A program made the position numbers and the translations under genes. Shown here one piece after another: positions 34,716-44,910 of a DNA stretch of 49,506 bases. Origin of the DNA: Loktanella sp. (lineage in GTDB: Bacteria; Pseudomonadota; Alphaproteobacteria; Rhodobacterales; Rhodobacteraceae). Numbering within the stretch: position 1 is the first letter of the stretch; each line of letters opens with the position of its first letter. The notes below the pieces were generated by a model. That model made no database searches. It was given only the letters and a program-made list of their open reading frames with translations, and was not told where the DNA came from. The stretch spans positions 1 to 49,506 of the forward strand of contig JAGXIQ010000080.1 of the NCBI GenBank assembly GCA_024635625.1, given 5' to 3'.

Positions 34716-37298
34716 GTGCAGCAAGTGCCGATTTTCCCTGATGTGACCTTGATTACGCCAACGGCTGCGATGACGGCTGCGGTTCATGGCGGTCGTGCAA
34801 AATGTCTGCAACGTTTGGTGCGTCTTGGAATGCCTGTTCCGCCGACGCAGGCCTTGTCCTTTGATGCGGTTCTGCGTTGTGCGAAAGGGCAGATGCCGGA
34901 AGTTAATACCTTGCTCGGTCCCTTTGGTGATATGCCGTTGCTATCCGTCCGACCCTCGTCGCAGGACCCGGACTGGGGCGGTCCGGGCGCGATCCTGAAT
35001 ATTGGCCTGAACGCCAAAAGCTACAAGAGTCTTTCTGCCCGCGTCGGTGAGGATGCGGCAACTGCGCTTTATTTGCGATTTGTGCAGTTATACGCGGTCC
35101 ACGTTGCCCGTCTGGACCCAGAAGTCTTTGAGTTTCCCAACCTGACCGGTGTACATGCCCTGAATGCTGCCCTGGACACCTATGAAGTCGAGGCGGATGA
35201 ACCGTTTCCCCAAGACGTTGGCGTCCAACTAACTGAAGTGCTCCGCTCTATGGCGCGGGCTTGGGACGGGACCAGTGCCCGTCTACTAAGAGAAGCAAAG
35301 GGCGCGCCCGTCGATGCGGGCCTTGGCTTGGTGGTTCAGGCAATGGCGCTTGGGGTCGGTGCGGACGAAAGCGGCTCTGGCGTAATCCAGTTTGTGGATT
35401 CCATGACCGGGCAGCCGCAGGTGACTGGTCGTTATATGAGCCAAGGCCAAGGACGCGATGCCCTGAACGATCGCGATGGCGCGCTTTATCTGACCCACGA
35501 CCCGCGGGGGACAGCGCTTGAAGATATCTGCCCAGAAGTGTTTTCGGAATTGCTGCGATACGGCGATATTTCTCGGACGCGGCTACGCGAAGAAATGCAG
35601 ATCGAATTTACGCTAGAGGATGGCGTTCTTCACATTTTGGATGCGGTGCGCGTCCATCGGTCGAGCCGCGCCCTTGTGCAGATCGCCGTAGCACTTGCGA
35701 GCGATGACATTATTCCTCGTGAAGAGGCGGTTCTGCGGGTTCCGCCCAATGCCCTATCAGAGATGTTGCACCGGCAGGTCGATCCCACAGCTGCACGGGA
35801 CGTCATCGTAAGCGGTATTGCCGCTAGCCCTGGCGCCGCAACTGGTCGAATTGTGCTGACTGCGAACGAGGCGCAGGCAAGTGCAGCGCGCGGTGAAGCC
35901 TGTGTGCTGGTCCGCCGAGAGACGACCCCGGAAGATATTCGCGGGATGCACGCGGCGCAGGCGGTCCTGACAATGCGCGGCGGTATTACCAGCCACGCGG
36001 CCGTTATCGGGCGCGGTCTGGGTGTGCCTTGCGTCGTGGGTGCGTCTGACCTGACGATTGACCGCAAGCGGGGCGAGAATGTCGCCCCCGGCGGTCGTCG
36101 CTTCGCTGCAGGGGACGTGATCACCGTCGACGGGACCACCGGCACAGTGCTGGCCGGCAGTCCTCAGATGCTAGAGGCAACACTGGACGAATCGTTCCAG
36201 ACTTTGCTGTCTTGGGCCGATGATTTTCGGGATATTGGTGTGCGGGCCAATGCAGATACGCCCACGGATGCGCAGACTGCGAAGAACTTCGCCGCCGAAG
36301 GAATCGGTCTGTGCCGAACAGAACACATGTTTTTTGAAGGTGACCGACTTGGCGTGATGCGCGAAATGATCTTTGCGGAAACCGCCGATGATCGTCGCGC
36401 CGTTCTTGATCGTTTGCTGCCAATGCAACGTGCTGATTTTGAAGCGCTATTTGGGATTATGGCTGGCCGACCGGTTTGTATTCGGCTGTTCGATATGCCT
36501 CTACACGAGTTTCTACCTTACGACAAAGCGGGCCAACGTGACCTTGCCGAACAGCTTGCCATGCCGTTGATGGCCGTGACGGACCGCGTTCAAGCATTGT
36601 CGGAATACAACCCGATGCTGGGTATGCGGGGGGTGCGGCAGGGAATCGCGATTCCGGAAATCTACGAAATGCAGGCCCGTGCAATCTTTGAAGCCGTGGC
36701 AAATGTCGTCTTACACGGTCTGGACGTGCAGCCAGAGATCATGATTCCTTTGATCAGCGCCATGCGTGAAGTCGAGTTGATCAAAGCCCGAGTCGATGCC
36801 GTCGCTGCCGCCGTGCAAAGCGAAACAGGAGTTAAGTTTACCTTTAAGTTAGGTGTCATGGTAGAGACCCCGCGTGCTGCCTTGCGCGCAAAAGATATCG
36901 TCAAGTACGCATCGTTTTTATCGTTTGGAACGAACGACTTGACGCAGATGACCTATGGTTTGTCGCGCGATGATGCAGGGCGTTTCATGTCAGTTTATGT
37001 CCAGCAAGGCGTCTATGAAGAGGATCCTTTTCATACGCTTGATTTGGATGGTGTCGGCGAATTACTGGCGATCGGCGCGGCACGTGGCAGGGCGGGAAGA
37101 CCCGATGTCGTCGTGTCAATTTGCGGTGAACATGGCGGAACGCGGGCCGCAATCGGATTTTGCAGAGCACAAGGATTCAATTATGTCTCCTGTTCTCCAT
37201 TTCGGGTGCCTCTTGCGCGGCTTTCCGCCGCCCAATTGGCCCTAGAGGCGCGAATCGAAACTCGCAGCCACCACGCTTCTGCTGTCTCAAGCGCTTGA
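34716..37298 (+). CDS. Pyruvate phosphate dikinase-like PEP-utilizing protein with altered ATP site
   Basis: An 860-residue protein with the full PPDK layout: ATP-grasp domain (1-330), phosphohistidine swivel domain (360-475) and PEP/pyruvate TIM barrel (490-850). The phosphohistidine motif is GGITSHAAVIG with His427. The barrel has GTNDLTQMTYG and CGEHGG. In the ATP part some canonical positions differ: the usual RSGA-rich loop reads RPSSQDPDW, DIEFT reads QIEFT, and LQTR reads LDAVR. It may be a PPDK paralogue or a regulated variant; canonical ATP-dependent activity is uncertain. Start is GTG with AAGAGGA 8 nt upstream. It follows glyS by 88 nt. A second, ordinary PPDK could exist elsewhere. 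Confidence 0.85.
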   Translation: MQQVPIFPDVTLITPTAAMTAAVHGGRAKCLQRLVRLGMPVPPTQALSFDAVLRCAKGQMPEVNTLLGPFGDMPLLSVRPSSQDPDWGGPGAILNIGLNAKSYKSLSARVGEDAATALYLRFVQLYAVHVARLDPEVFEFPNLTGVHALNAALDTYEVEADEPFPQDVGVQLTEVLRSMARAWDGTSARLLREAKGAPVDAGLGLVVQAMALGVGADESGSGVIQFVDSMTGQPQVTGRYMSQGQGRDALNDRDGALYLTHDPRGTALEDICPEVFSELLRYGDISRTRLREEMQIEFTLEDGVLHILDAVRVHRSSRALVQIAVALASDDIIPREEAVLRVPPNALSEMLHRQVDPTAARDVIVSGIAASPGAATGRIVLTANEAQASAARGEACVLVRRETTPEDIRGMHAAQAVLTMRGGITSHAAVIGRGLGVPCVVGASDLTIDRKRGENVAPGGRRFAAGDVITVDGTTGTVLAGSPQMLEATLDESFQTLLSWADDFRDIGVRANADTPTDAQTAKNFAAEGIGLCRTEHMFFEGDRLGVMREMIFAETADDRRAVLDRLLPMQRADFEALFGIMAGRPVCIRLFDMPLHEFLPYDKAGQRDLAEQLAMPLMAVTDRVQALSEYNPMLGMRGVRQGIAIPEIYEMQARAIFEAVANVVLHGLDVQPEIMIPLISAMREVELIKARVDAVAAAVQSETGVKFTFKLGVMVETPRAALRAKDIVKYASFLSFGTNDLTQMTYGLSRDDAGRFMSVYVQQGVYEEDPFHTLDLDGVGELLAIGAARGRAGRPDVVVSICGEHGGTRAAIGFCRAQGFNYVSCSPFRVPLARLSAAQLALEARIETRSHHASAVSSA

Positions 37299-37443
37299 CT
37301 CTAAGTCATAAACGTCAAGTCCGCTAAAGCCCCTTTATGTGCGGCGGGAATCTGCCGGGACCAAAGGTAGACCTTTACGTCAACTTTCGCTATGCCGTCG
37401 CTGCCTGCACGGGGCTGGCTGTGCGGAACGAAAGACGTGACGA

Positions 37444-38118
37444 ATGACAATCTCTGTGCGCCCGATGCTGATCACCACAATGGCCTTTGCCAGCCTTGCC
37501 TTCGCCCACACGGCGACTGCTGACGAAGTACTCTCTGCCCGGTTGGGCGCTGTGTTGGGGCAAGAACGTCAGGCGCTTGGAATTGTTCCCGATACACGGC
37601 TCTCGACGCTGACCGCGATTCCCGACAATGCGCGACGCAAGGTGGTGCCAGCCGATGGCGATGCCGTACTGTCCGAGGCATATCTGTCCAGCATGACGGC
37701 GCCTAAGGGGAATAAGGAATGGGAATGTCTGGCCGACGCGCTTTATTTTGAAGCACGTGGTGAGGCCGTCCAAGGCATATTCGCTGTGGGCGAAGTTATC
37801 TTGAACCGTGTCGATAGCGCTGAATATCCCGACACCGTCTGCGGTGTGGTCCATCAGGGGACAGGCCGTAAGTTTGCCTGCCAATTTACTTGGACCTGCG
37901 ACAATGCTTCGGATTCTATCGGCAATCCCGCTGCGTTTGCGCGGGTCGGCAAGGTCGCAAAGCTTTTGATCGATGGTCTGCCGCGCCGGCTGACACAGGG
38001 TGCGACGCATTACCACACAAAAGCTGTGCATCCGTCTTGGGCAAGTCGCTTCCCGCGTACTGCCAGCATTGGCGCACATCTTTTCTATAAGCAGCCGACG
38101 CGCAGCGCATCCAACTGA
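37444..38118 (+). CDS. Exported SleB-type cell-wall hydrolase
   Basis: A 224-residue protein with a signal peptide (residues 1-26) and a C-terminal SleB/CwlJ-like hydrolase domain. The family start LADALYFEARGE contains the likely catalytic Glu (about residue 103). VILNRVDS, CGVVHQG and ATHYHTKAVHPSW follow. It would cut the glycan backbone of peptidoglycan in the periplasm. In non-spore-forming alphaproteobacteria such enzymes serve general wall turnover. The 145-bp space before it contains a short AAAGGT-AG-ACCTTT palindrome but no clear promoter. Confidence 0.92.
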   Translation: MTISVRPMLITTMAFASLAFAHTATADEVLSARLGAVLGQERQALGIVPDTRLSTLTAIPDNARRKVVPADGDAVLSEAYLSSMTAPKGNKEWECLADALYFEARGEAVQGIFAVGEVILNRVDSAEYPDTVCGVVHQGTGRKFACQFTWTCDNASDSIGNPAAFARVGKVAKLLIDGLPRRLTQGATHYHTKAVHPSWASRFPRTASIGAHLFYKQPTRSASN

Positions 38119-38184
38119 CGCGCCTTGCGGCCACGGGAGGCGGTCGGTATGCCTGCCTAAAGCGTAGGCTGCGACAGGGCTGAC

Positions 38185-39105
38185 ATGACCGATGATATCC
38201 GACTAGCCTTTGCGCATCCGTCAGAGCGGGCAGCCGCAAGTACGGATATTCCCTACGACCGTATTTCATTGCGTGATTTCGTCGTCGAAGTCGAAATTGG
38301 TGCATTCCAGCAGGAACGCGGCCATCTGCAACGTGTGCGGTTCAATGTTGTGGTAGAAGTTCTGCCGCTAACTGGCCCTATCGATGACGATGTTGACCGT
38401 ATCCTTTCATATGACCGGGTGACCGAGGCGATTGGCGCAGAGCTAGGCGCTGAGCGCATAAACCTTCTGGAAACTTTGGCTGCGCGGGTCGCGGAACGTA
38501 TTCTGCTTGAACCGCAGGCGGAACGTGTCTTTGTCCGTATCGAAAAACTGGACCGTGGACCGTTTTCGCTTGGGGTCGAAATCGTCAGGGCCCGCGATGG
38601 CTATAAGCCTGCGGGCCAGACTCACGCCGCAACGCCGCATCCGCGCTTACTATTTTTGACTGACGCTGCGCTGCAATCCCCGCATTTGACCGGGTGGCTG
38701 GACCAGGCGGTCGCCATGCCAGAACCGTTGATTGTCTGCGTTGGCCCCGCCGCAAATCCCGCCCCGAAGGCGCCTCATGCGCTGGCGCAGCGCCGGATAG
38801 ACTTGCTGGCGATCGAGCAGAACGCCTGGGTGCTGGCCGCGCGTGATCCGCGCCTGATTGTCGTCGGTAGCCGGACAGAATTGGACTGGGCAATGAAGAA
38901 TGGCCAGACTTGTATCTGGGCACCATCCAAAATTGTGCTGGACGCAGTCGATGGTCCTTCGGCCACCCCGCGCGACACGCTGGCCTTGGTTGCGTGGTTT
39001 GCAGACCAGATGGAAGCGGCAGAGCTTGTGGTCATTGGTGCCGAAGCGCCATCGACAACTGTGCCCACGCGGGCCTTTGCTGTTACAACCAATCGGCTGA
39101 CATGA
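38185..39105 (+). CDS. folB: Dihydroneopterin aldolase with a long C-terminal extension
   Basis: The N-terminal half (to about residue 135) is a FolB domain: RISLRDFVVEVEIGAFQQERGHLQRVRF, then LSYDRVTEAI and the conserved LLETLAARVAERI segment. FolB splits dihydroneopterin into 6-hydroxymethyl-dihydropterin and glycolaldehyde. Residues about 150-306 form an extra domain of unknown role (HPRLLFLTDAAL, PLIVCVGPAANP, LIVVGSRTELDWAMKNG) with alternating strands and helices. Its stop overlaps the folP ATG by ATGA. Extended FolB proteins of this length occur in Rhodobacterales. FolK is not in the window. Confidence 0.88.
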   Translation: MTDDIRLAFAHPSERAAASTDIPYDRISLRDFVVEVEIGAFQQERGHLQRVRFNVVVEVLPLTGPIDDDVDRILSYDRVTEAIGAELGAERINLLETLAARVAERILLEPQAERVFVRIEKLDRGPFSLGVEIVRARDGYKPAGQTHAATPHPRLLFLTDAALQSPHLTGWLDQAVAMPEPLIVCVGPAANPAPKAPHALAQRRIDLLAIEQNAWVLAARDPRLIVVGSRTELDWAMKNGQTCIWAPSKIVLDAVDGPSATPRDTLALVAWFADQMEAAELVVIGAEAPSTTVPTRAFAVTTNRLT

Positions 39106-40106
39106 CGCCGTATTACCGCCCGATCCCGCAGACTGACCCCGCAAGGCCATCTGATGCTTTGATCCTGGCGGGGGGCTGGTGTTGGTTTGATCGCGTCGAG
39201 GTGCTTTCGCGCGATACGGCCCCCCAGTTGATATCCGTGTCGGATTTACCCAAAGATGTGCGGCATCTGCTAACGATGGCACGTCCCACTATTGCCACTT
39301 TGTCCATGGATCGCCCGCGCATCATGGGGATCTTGAATGTGACGCCGGACAGCTTTTCCGATGGCGGCAAATTTGCTGGGTCCGACGCCGCAGTCGCGCA
39401 CGCCCTTGCGATGAAAGACGAGGGTGCCGATCTGATCGATATCGGCGGCGAAAGCACGCGCCCCGGTGCTGCGCTTGTCCCCGATGAAGAAGAAATCGAC
39501 CGGACCGCCCCCGTCATAGCGGCATTGCGCGCACAATCCGACATCGCCGTATCAATCGATACGCGCAAGGCCGCCGTGGCGCAGGCAGCAGTCGCGGCAG
39601 GGGCGGGTTTAATCAACGACGTATCCGCTATGCTGTGGGACGACGACATGGCGCATACTGTGGCCGAAAGTGGCCAGGCTGTCTGCCTGATGCATTCCCA
39701 AGGCGCGCCGGACACGATGCAAAAGGACCCGCGCTATGACGATGTCGTCCTGGATGTCTACGATCATCTGGCCGATCGGATCGCTGCTGCAACAGCTGCA
39801 GGGATTAACCGTGATCGTATCATCGTCGATCCCGGCATCGGATTTGGCAAAACGCAGGCGCACAACATAGCTCTGCTGCGGCGGCTCTCATTGTTTCATG
39901 CCTTAGGGTGTCCGGTGTTGCTTGGGGCCTCGCGCAAACGCTTCATCGGAACGATCACTGATCGCCCAGTGGCGGCGGATCGGGCGGCGGGTTCCCTCTC
40001 TGTTACGTTGTCAGGAATCGCGCAGGGGGTGCAAATCCACAGGGTCCACGATACCAAGGACACCAAAGCCGCCTGCGATATGATTTGGGCGCTGCAAAAG
40101 GGTTGA
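39102..40106 (+). CDS. folP: Dihydropteroate synthase with an N-terminal extension
   Basis: Joins 6-hydroxymethyl-dihydropterin diphosphate with p-aminobenzoate to give dihydropteroate. Signatures are IMGILNVTPDSFSDGG (from about residue 75), DIGGESTRPGA and GFGKTQAHN. The first ~70 residues are an extension not found in classic FolP (it includes LAGGWCWFDRVEVLSRD). The ATG at 39102 overlaps the folB stop; longer upstream frames run through folB and are not needed. glmM follows after only 3 nt. Total length is 334 residues. Confidence 0.95.
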   Translation: MTPYYRPIPQTDPARPSDALILAGGWCWFDRVEVLSRDTAPQLISVSDLPKDVRHLLTMARPTIATLSMDRPRIMGILNVTPDSFSDGGKFAGSDAAVAHALAMKDEGADLIDIGGESTRPGAALVPDEEEIDRTAPVIAALRAQSDIAVSIDTRKAAVAQAAVAAGAGLINDVSAMLWDDDMAHTVAESGQAVCLMHSQGAPDTMQKDPRYDDVVLDVYDHLADRIAAATAAGINRDRIIVDPGIGFGKTQAHNIALLRRLSLFHALGCPVLLGASRKRFIGTITDRPVAADRAAGSLSVTLSGIAQGVQIHRVHDTKDTKAACDMIWALQKG

Positions 40107-40109
40107 GGC

Positions 40110-41453
40110 ATGGCAGACAAGATTTTCGGCACCGACGGTATTCGGGGCACCGCAAACACCTATCCAATGACTGCCGATATGGCGCTGCGGATTGGGGCGG
40201 CGGCTGGCCGTTATTTCCGTAACGATGGGTCAAACGGGCACCGCGTCGTAATCGGCAAGGATACGCGTCTGTCCGGTTATATGTTTGAAAATGCCCTGAC
40301 CGCCGGACTGACAAGCACGGGTATGAATGTACTTTTGCTGGGACCTATTCCGACACCGGCCGTGGGCATGTTGACCCATTCGATGCGGGCGGACATGGGC
40401 ATCATGATCTCTGCCAGTCACAACCCACACCGCGACAACGGGATCAAGTTCTTCGGCCCCGATGGATTCAAGCTGTCCGATAAAGCCGAAGAAGAGATCT
40501 CTCGGCTGATATTCGATGGCGTGGACCCCGCAAAGGCCAACAACATTGGCCGCGCCAAGCGGATCGATGACGGACGTTTCCGCTATGCAGAGCGGTTGAA
40601 GGCTACTTTTCCTCATGGAATGCGGCTGGATGGACTGAAGGTCGTGATCGATTGTGCACACGGGGCTGCTTACAAGGTCGCGCCAGAGGTACTGTGGGAA
40701 CTGGGTGCAACTGTCATTGAAGTCGGAACAAAGCCGAACGGGTTCAACATTAACGACGGTTGCGGTTCGACGAGCACGGCCCTAGCTGCCGAAACCATTA
40801 TCAGCCAGGGGGCCGATGTTGGTGTCTGTCTGGACGGTGATGCTGACCGCGTGATGATCCTTGACGAAACCGGGCGTGTTGCTGACGGCGATCAATTGAT
40901 GGCCTTGATGGCAACCCGCTGGGCGCAGGCTGGCAAGTTGGCGAATGGCACGCTGGTTGCGACCGTGATGTCGAACCTCGGGTTAGAGCGGTATCTGGAA
41001 AGCCAAGGGCTACGGCTGCAACGCACGGCTGTCGGTGACCGCTATGTGGTAGAGGCGATGCGGGCGGGCGGTCATAATCTGGGTGGTGAACAGTCAGGTC
41101 ACATCGTGATGACTGACTACGCGACCACCGGGGACGGCCTGCTGGCCGGGTTGCAGTTTCTAGCTGCAATGATTGAGACCGGGCAACCTGCATCGGCGCT
41201 GACCCAAAATTTTCAAACGGTGCCGCAGATGCTTAAGAATGTGCGCTATGCGGCAGATGCCGACCCGTTAACTGCCGCGTCTGTAAAGGCCTGTATCGCC
41301 GACGCAGAGGCGAAGTTGGTCGGCAAGGGTCGTCTTCTGATACGCAAATCCGGGACAGAGCCGTTGGTCCGGGTCATGGCCGAATGCGAAGATCCCGACC
41401 TGTTACTAGAGGTCGTGGACGGTATCGTGGCAGAGGTCGAGCAGGCTGTCTGA
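40110..41453 (+). CDS. glmM: Phosphoglucosamine mutase
   Basis: Converts glucosamine-6-phosphate to glucosamine-1-phosphate for UDP-GlcNAc, hence for murein and LPS. The protein has 447 residues. The phosphoserine loop is [12 protein letters not shown] (Ser103), the metal loop DGDADR (about 243-248), and the phosphate-binding loop [12 protein letters not shown] (about 412-423). The start [16 protein letters not shown] is diagnostic. It is the last gene of folB-folP-glmM, an arrangement also seen in other proteobacteria. A 62-bp gap separates it from the convergent EamA gene. Confidence 0.97.
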   Translation: MADKIFGTDGIRGTANTYPMTADMALRIGAAAGRYFRNDGSNGHRVVIGKDTRLSGYMFENALTAGLTSTGMNVLLLGPIPTPAVGMLTHSMRADMGIMISASHNPHRDNGIKFFGPDGFKLSDKAEEEISRLIFDGVDPAKANNIGRAKRIDDGRFRYAERLKATFPHGMRLDGLKVVIDCAHGAAYKVAPEVLWELGATVIEVGTKPNGFNINDGCGSTSTALAAETIISQGADVGVCLDGDADRVMILDETGRVADGDQLMALMATRWAQAGKLANGTLVATVMSNLGLERYLESQGLRLQRTAVGDRYVVEAMRAGGHNLGGEQSGHIVMTDYATTGDGLLAGLQFLAAMIETGQPASALTQNFQTVPQMLKNVRYAADADPLTAASVKACIADAEAKLVGKGRLLIRKSGTEPLVRVMAECEDPDLLLEVVDGIVAEVEQAV

Positions 41454-41515
41454 AGGCCCGCCCCGAGGCTCGTGGCAAACTGAGACATAATTTTAGTTTA
41501 AGAAGCCGTTCGGCG

Positions 41516-42442
41516 TTAGGTCGCCGGGCGCGCGACCAAGCGCCGAAGGCTGGACCATTGGCTGACGGCAAGTCCGCACAGGATCAGTGCTAGGGCTGCA
41601 AAAAACCGCAGTGGAAGGTCTTCAGACAGGATCAACGCCCCGCATAGGACCGACCATAGTGGCACCTGATAGTTGACCAGCGTCATAAAGACCGATCCGG
41701 CGGAACGAATGACGACGACTCGTAACAATGTGGCGAGTGCTGTGGGGAATAGGCCCAGAAAGACGATAGCAGCCATATGAAGGGGGGCCGCCGTACCCGG
41801 TACACCTTCGACTACAAGCATCGCGGGGATGAGAACGATGCTTCCGACAGTCAGTGTCAGTGCGGCCAAAACGATCGGATCAATAGGCGGGCAGCGACGG
41901 GTCATGATGCTGGCGATCGCATAAGAAAATGCGGCGAGGACGCAGGCAATCTGCCCCAGCTGTTCCCAACCTTGCCCGATCCGTAGCGCGCTGGGGCCAA
42001 TCAGCACCAACGCCCCGGTAAAGCCTATTATAACGCCAATCAGTCGGCGGGTCGAAAGGGCTTCGTCGCTGAAAATATGCGCCAGGGGCAACACAAAGAT
42101 TGGTAAGGCTGCCATCGAAATGCCAGCAAAGGCGGATGGAACATATTGCTGACCCCAAGAGAGCATCGCAAAGGGCAGGGCGGTATTTAGAATGCCAATT
42201 ACGATCAGATACTTCCACAGTCGCGGACTAAACGTCGGCCAAGGGCGGTTCAATGCTGTCTTTAGGCCCAGTAGTGCAATGGCGCCCAAGGTTGTGCGGG
42301 CGCAGGCAACGGTCAGTGGCCCGTAGCCACGCAGCGCCACAGCGACGACCATAAAAGTGCCGCCCCAGATCAGGCCGAGTAGGCCAATCGATAGCCAATT
42401 GCGTAGCGTGGGCGCGGTGGAACCAGAAGTTGTATTGTGCAT
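41516..42442 (-). CDS. EamA/DMT-family transporter
   Basis: A 308-residue membrane protein of about ten helices in two EamA repeats (each about 135 residues). The LLGLIWGGTFMVVAVALRGY start, the FAMLSWGQQYVPSAFAGI segment and the GVIIGFTGALVLIG helix fit the drug/metabolite transporter superfamily. The second repeat begins near LGQIACVLAAFSYAIA. Substrate unknown; several roseobacter members export amino acids or other metabolites. It is intact, unlike the EamA gene at 22040. Divergent from the small 54-residue gene by 47 bp. Confidence 0.93.
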   Translation of the reverse strand: MHNTTSGSTAPTLRNWLSIGLLGLIWGGTFMVVAVALRGYGPLTVACARTTLGAIALLGLKTALNRPWPTFSPRLWKYLIVIGILNTALPFAMLSWGQQYVPSAFAGISMAALPIFVLPLAHIFSDEALSTRRLIGVIIGFTGALVLIGPSALRIGQGWEQLGQIACVLAAFSYAIASIMTRRCPPIDPIVLAALTLTVGSIVLIPAMLVVEGVPGTAAPLHMAAIVFLGLFPTALATLLRVVVIRSAGSVFMTLVNYQVPLWSVLCGALILSEDLPLRFFAALALILCGLAVSQWSSLRRLVARPAT

Positions 42443-42489
42443 TATTTCCCAACTGCATTCCCACGATAACGCCAGTCCGGAGACTCTTC

Positions 42490-42654
42490 ATGGATTTCAA
42501 TTTTTTACTGCCGCTGCTTGCGATGTTCACAATGCTCGCGGCTCTTGTCTTTGCCATCTACAGCATGGCTGTGACAGAGAAACAGCGGAAAGACCCGAAT
42601 GCCCCTAAATCGTCGCTTGCCAAGGATGGCCCGGGTCCGCAACCTTTTCGGTGA
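42490..42654 (+). CDS. Small single-span membrane protein
   Basis: A 54-residue peptide with one hydrophobic helix (residues 4-28, FLLPLLAMFTMLAALVFA) and a Lys/Pro-rich cytoplasmic or periplasmic tail (KQRKDPNAPKSSLAKDG). GGAG lies 8 nt before the ATG at 42490. I do not recognise the family. The coding potential looks real from composition and ribosome site, but no function can be given. Confidence 0.6.
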   Translation: MDFNFLLPLLAMFTMLAALVFAIYSMAVTEKQRKDPNAPKSSLAKDGPGPQPFR

Positions 42655-42799
42655 TCCGGCGATACGTTCGTTCAAACGATAGATAGCTGCAAAATGCGGG
42701 CACCCAAAACGAGGCCGGATCAACTGCTCGGCGATGCGGTCTAACCCTTATGCGTCGCAGGTCGAATGCCCTGTGCGTATGTTCAGCACCTAACGCAAT
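42655..42799. other. 145-bp gap between the small membrane gene and the ilvC terminator
   Basis: TCCGGC and GCCGGATCAA repeats occur but are far apart. No gene or clear signal is seen. Confidence 0.3.
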
Positions 42800-42829
42800 G
42801 AAAAAGGCCCGCCACAAGGGCGGGCCTTT
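42800..42829 (-). terminator. Rho-independent terminator of ilvC
   Basis: An 8-bp GC stem (GGCCCGCC at 42806-42813, GGCGGGCC at 42819-42826), extended by three A-T pairs, with a 5-nt loop. On the minus strand it is followed by a T tract. It lies about 20 nt after the ilvC stop and could also stop transcripts from the other side. Confidence 0.9.
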
Positions 42830-42849
42830 CGGGTTGCCTTTGGTAAGGC

Positions 42850-43997
<1,148 letters not shown>

Positions 43998-44005
43998 ATT
44001 TTTTC

Positions 44006-44461
44006 ATGTTAGACGATAAAGACAGAGCACTTTTACGCAGAATGCAGACTGACCCGAGTCTGACTGTGCCGGAACTCGCAGATCTTGCGGGAGTATCGGC
44101 CGGTCAGGCGTCACGCCGGTTGGACCGGATGATCGCCGACGGTGTGATCACGGGGCAAACGGCTGTTGTCGACTGGGCGGCGTTAGGATTCCCCCTGCAA
44201 GTCTCGTTGCGGGTCACATTGGACAAAACCGTGCCGGGCGCCTTTGATGCTTTTCTTGCCGCCGCGCGCGACGTGGCAGAGGTTCTGGAAATCCAGACCT
44301 TTCTGGGCCGTGTTGACGTGCGTCTGTCACTGGTGGCGCGGGATTTGGCGCATTACCAACTGTTGTATCGTGACCGTATTCTGGCCCTGCCTCATATCGC
44401 AGACATCGAGGCGCTGATGGATGTCGCCGCCATTAAATCCGATGAAAGCCTCCCGCTGTGA
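44006..44461 (+). CDS. Lrp/AsnC-family regulator (first of a tandem pair)
   Basis: A 151-residue regulator with an N-terminal helix-turn-helix (DDKDRALLRRMQ, then LADLAGVSAGQASRRLDRM) and a C-terminal RAM/AsnC ligand domain. Such proteins bind amino acids and form octamers that wrap DNA. The start ATG at 44006 follows a TATTAT box by only about 9 nt, so the mRNA may be nearly leaderless; no good ribosome site is present. It overlaps the second regulator by GTGA. Divergence from ilvC points to branched-chain amino acids as the signal. The HTH and the RAM regions differ from the second copy, so they are not a recent duplication. Confidence 0.88.
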   Translation: MLDDKDRALLRRMQTDPSLTVPELADLAGVSAGQASRRLDRMIADGVITGQTAVVDWAALGFPLQVSLRVTLDKTVPGAFDAFLAAARDVAEVLEIQTFLGRVDVRLSLVARDLAHYQLLYRDRILALPHIADIEALMDVAAIKSDESLPL

Positions 44462-44910
44462 ATCTTGACGATATTGATCGTACTCTGCTGCGGCTTTTAG
44501 TGGCTGACGCCAGTCAGTCAGCAAGTGCGTTGGGGCGCAAACTGAACCTAAGCCAACCCGCTACGTGGCGTCGCGTGAAACGCCTGCAAGAAGGTGGCGT
44601 ACTTGTCGGCCGGCGGCTGCTGTTGAACGCCGAAAAGCTGGGTTTCGGCGTGACCGTCTTTCTGGGCATTAAGCTGGCGACAAAGGGTCGGGTTAGCCTA
44701 GAAGATTTCGAACGAGCGGTGGGGGCGATCCCAGAGGTTCAGGTCGTGACACATGTACTGGGTCTGTACGACTATCGCCTAAGAGTCGTCGCGCGCGATC
44801 TTGCTGACTTTGAAAGGGTTCTGCGTCGCCGGATCATGACGTTGCCCGGCGTGGGTACGGTAGAAGCCAACGTGATGCTAAGCGAAGAGCGTCGTCCGGG
44901 GCCACTTTGA
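44458..44910 (+). CDS. Lrp/AsnC-family regulator (second of a tandem pair)
   Basis: A 150-residue Lrp-type regulator: HTH (LDDIDRTLLRLLVADASQSASAL, LNLSQPATWRRVKRLQEGGVL) and AsnC ligand-binding domain (FLGIKLATKGRVSL, TVEANVMLSEERR). It starts at GTG overlapping the stop of the first regulator by 4 nt, so equal production of the two is likely. A hetero-oligomer is possible. A 330-bp gap separates it from the aminotransferase gene. The target is not known. Confidence 0.87.
   Translation: MNLDDIDRTLLRLLVADASQSASALGRKLNLSQPATWRRVKRLQEGGVLVGRRLLLNAEKLGFGVTVFLGIKLATKGRVSLEDFERAVGAIPEVQVVTHVLGLYDYRLRVVARDLADFERVLRRRIMTLPGVGTVEANVMLSEERRPGPL

Noticed and set aside
37363-37376. AAAGGT-AG-ACCTTT palindrome before the cell-wall hydrolase
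   Set aside because: Short and isolated; no matching site elsewhere that I could find by eye.
38910-39101. Longer N-terminus for folP
   Set aside because: It would run through folB in another frame; the ATG at 39102 with 4-nt overlap is the natural start.
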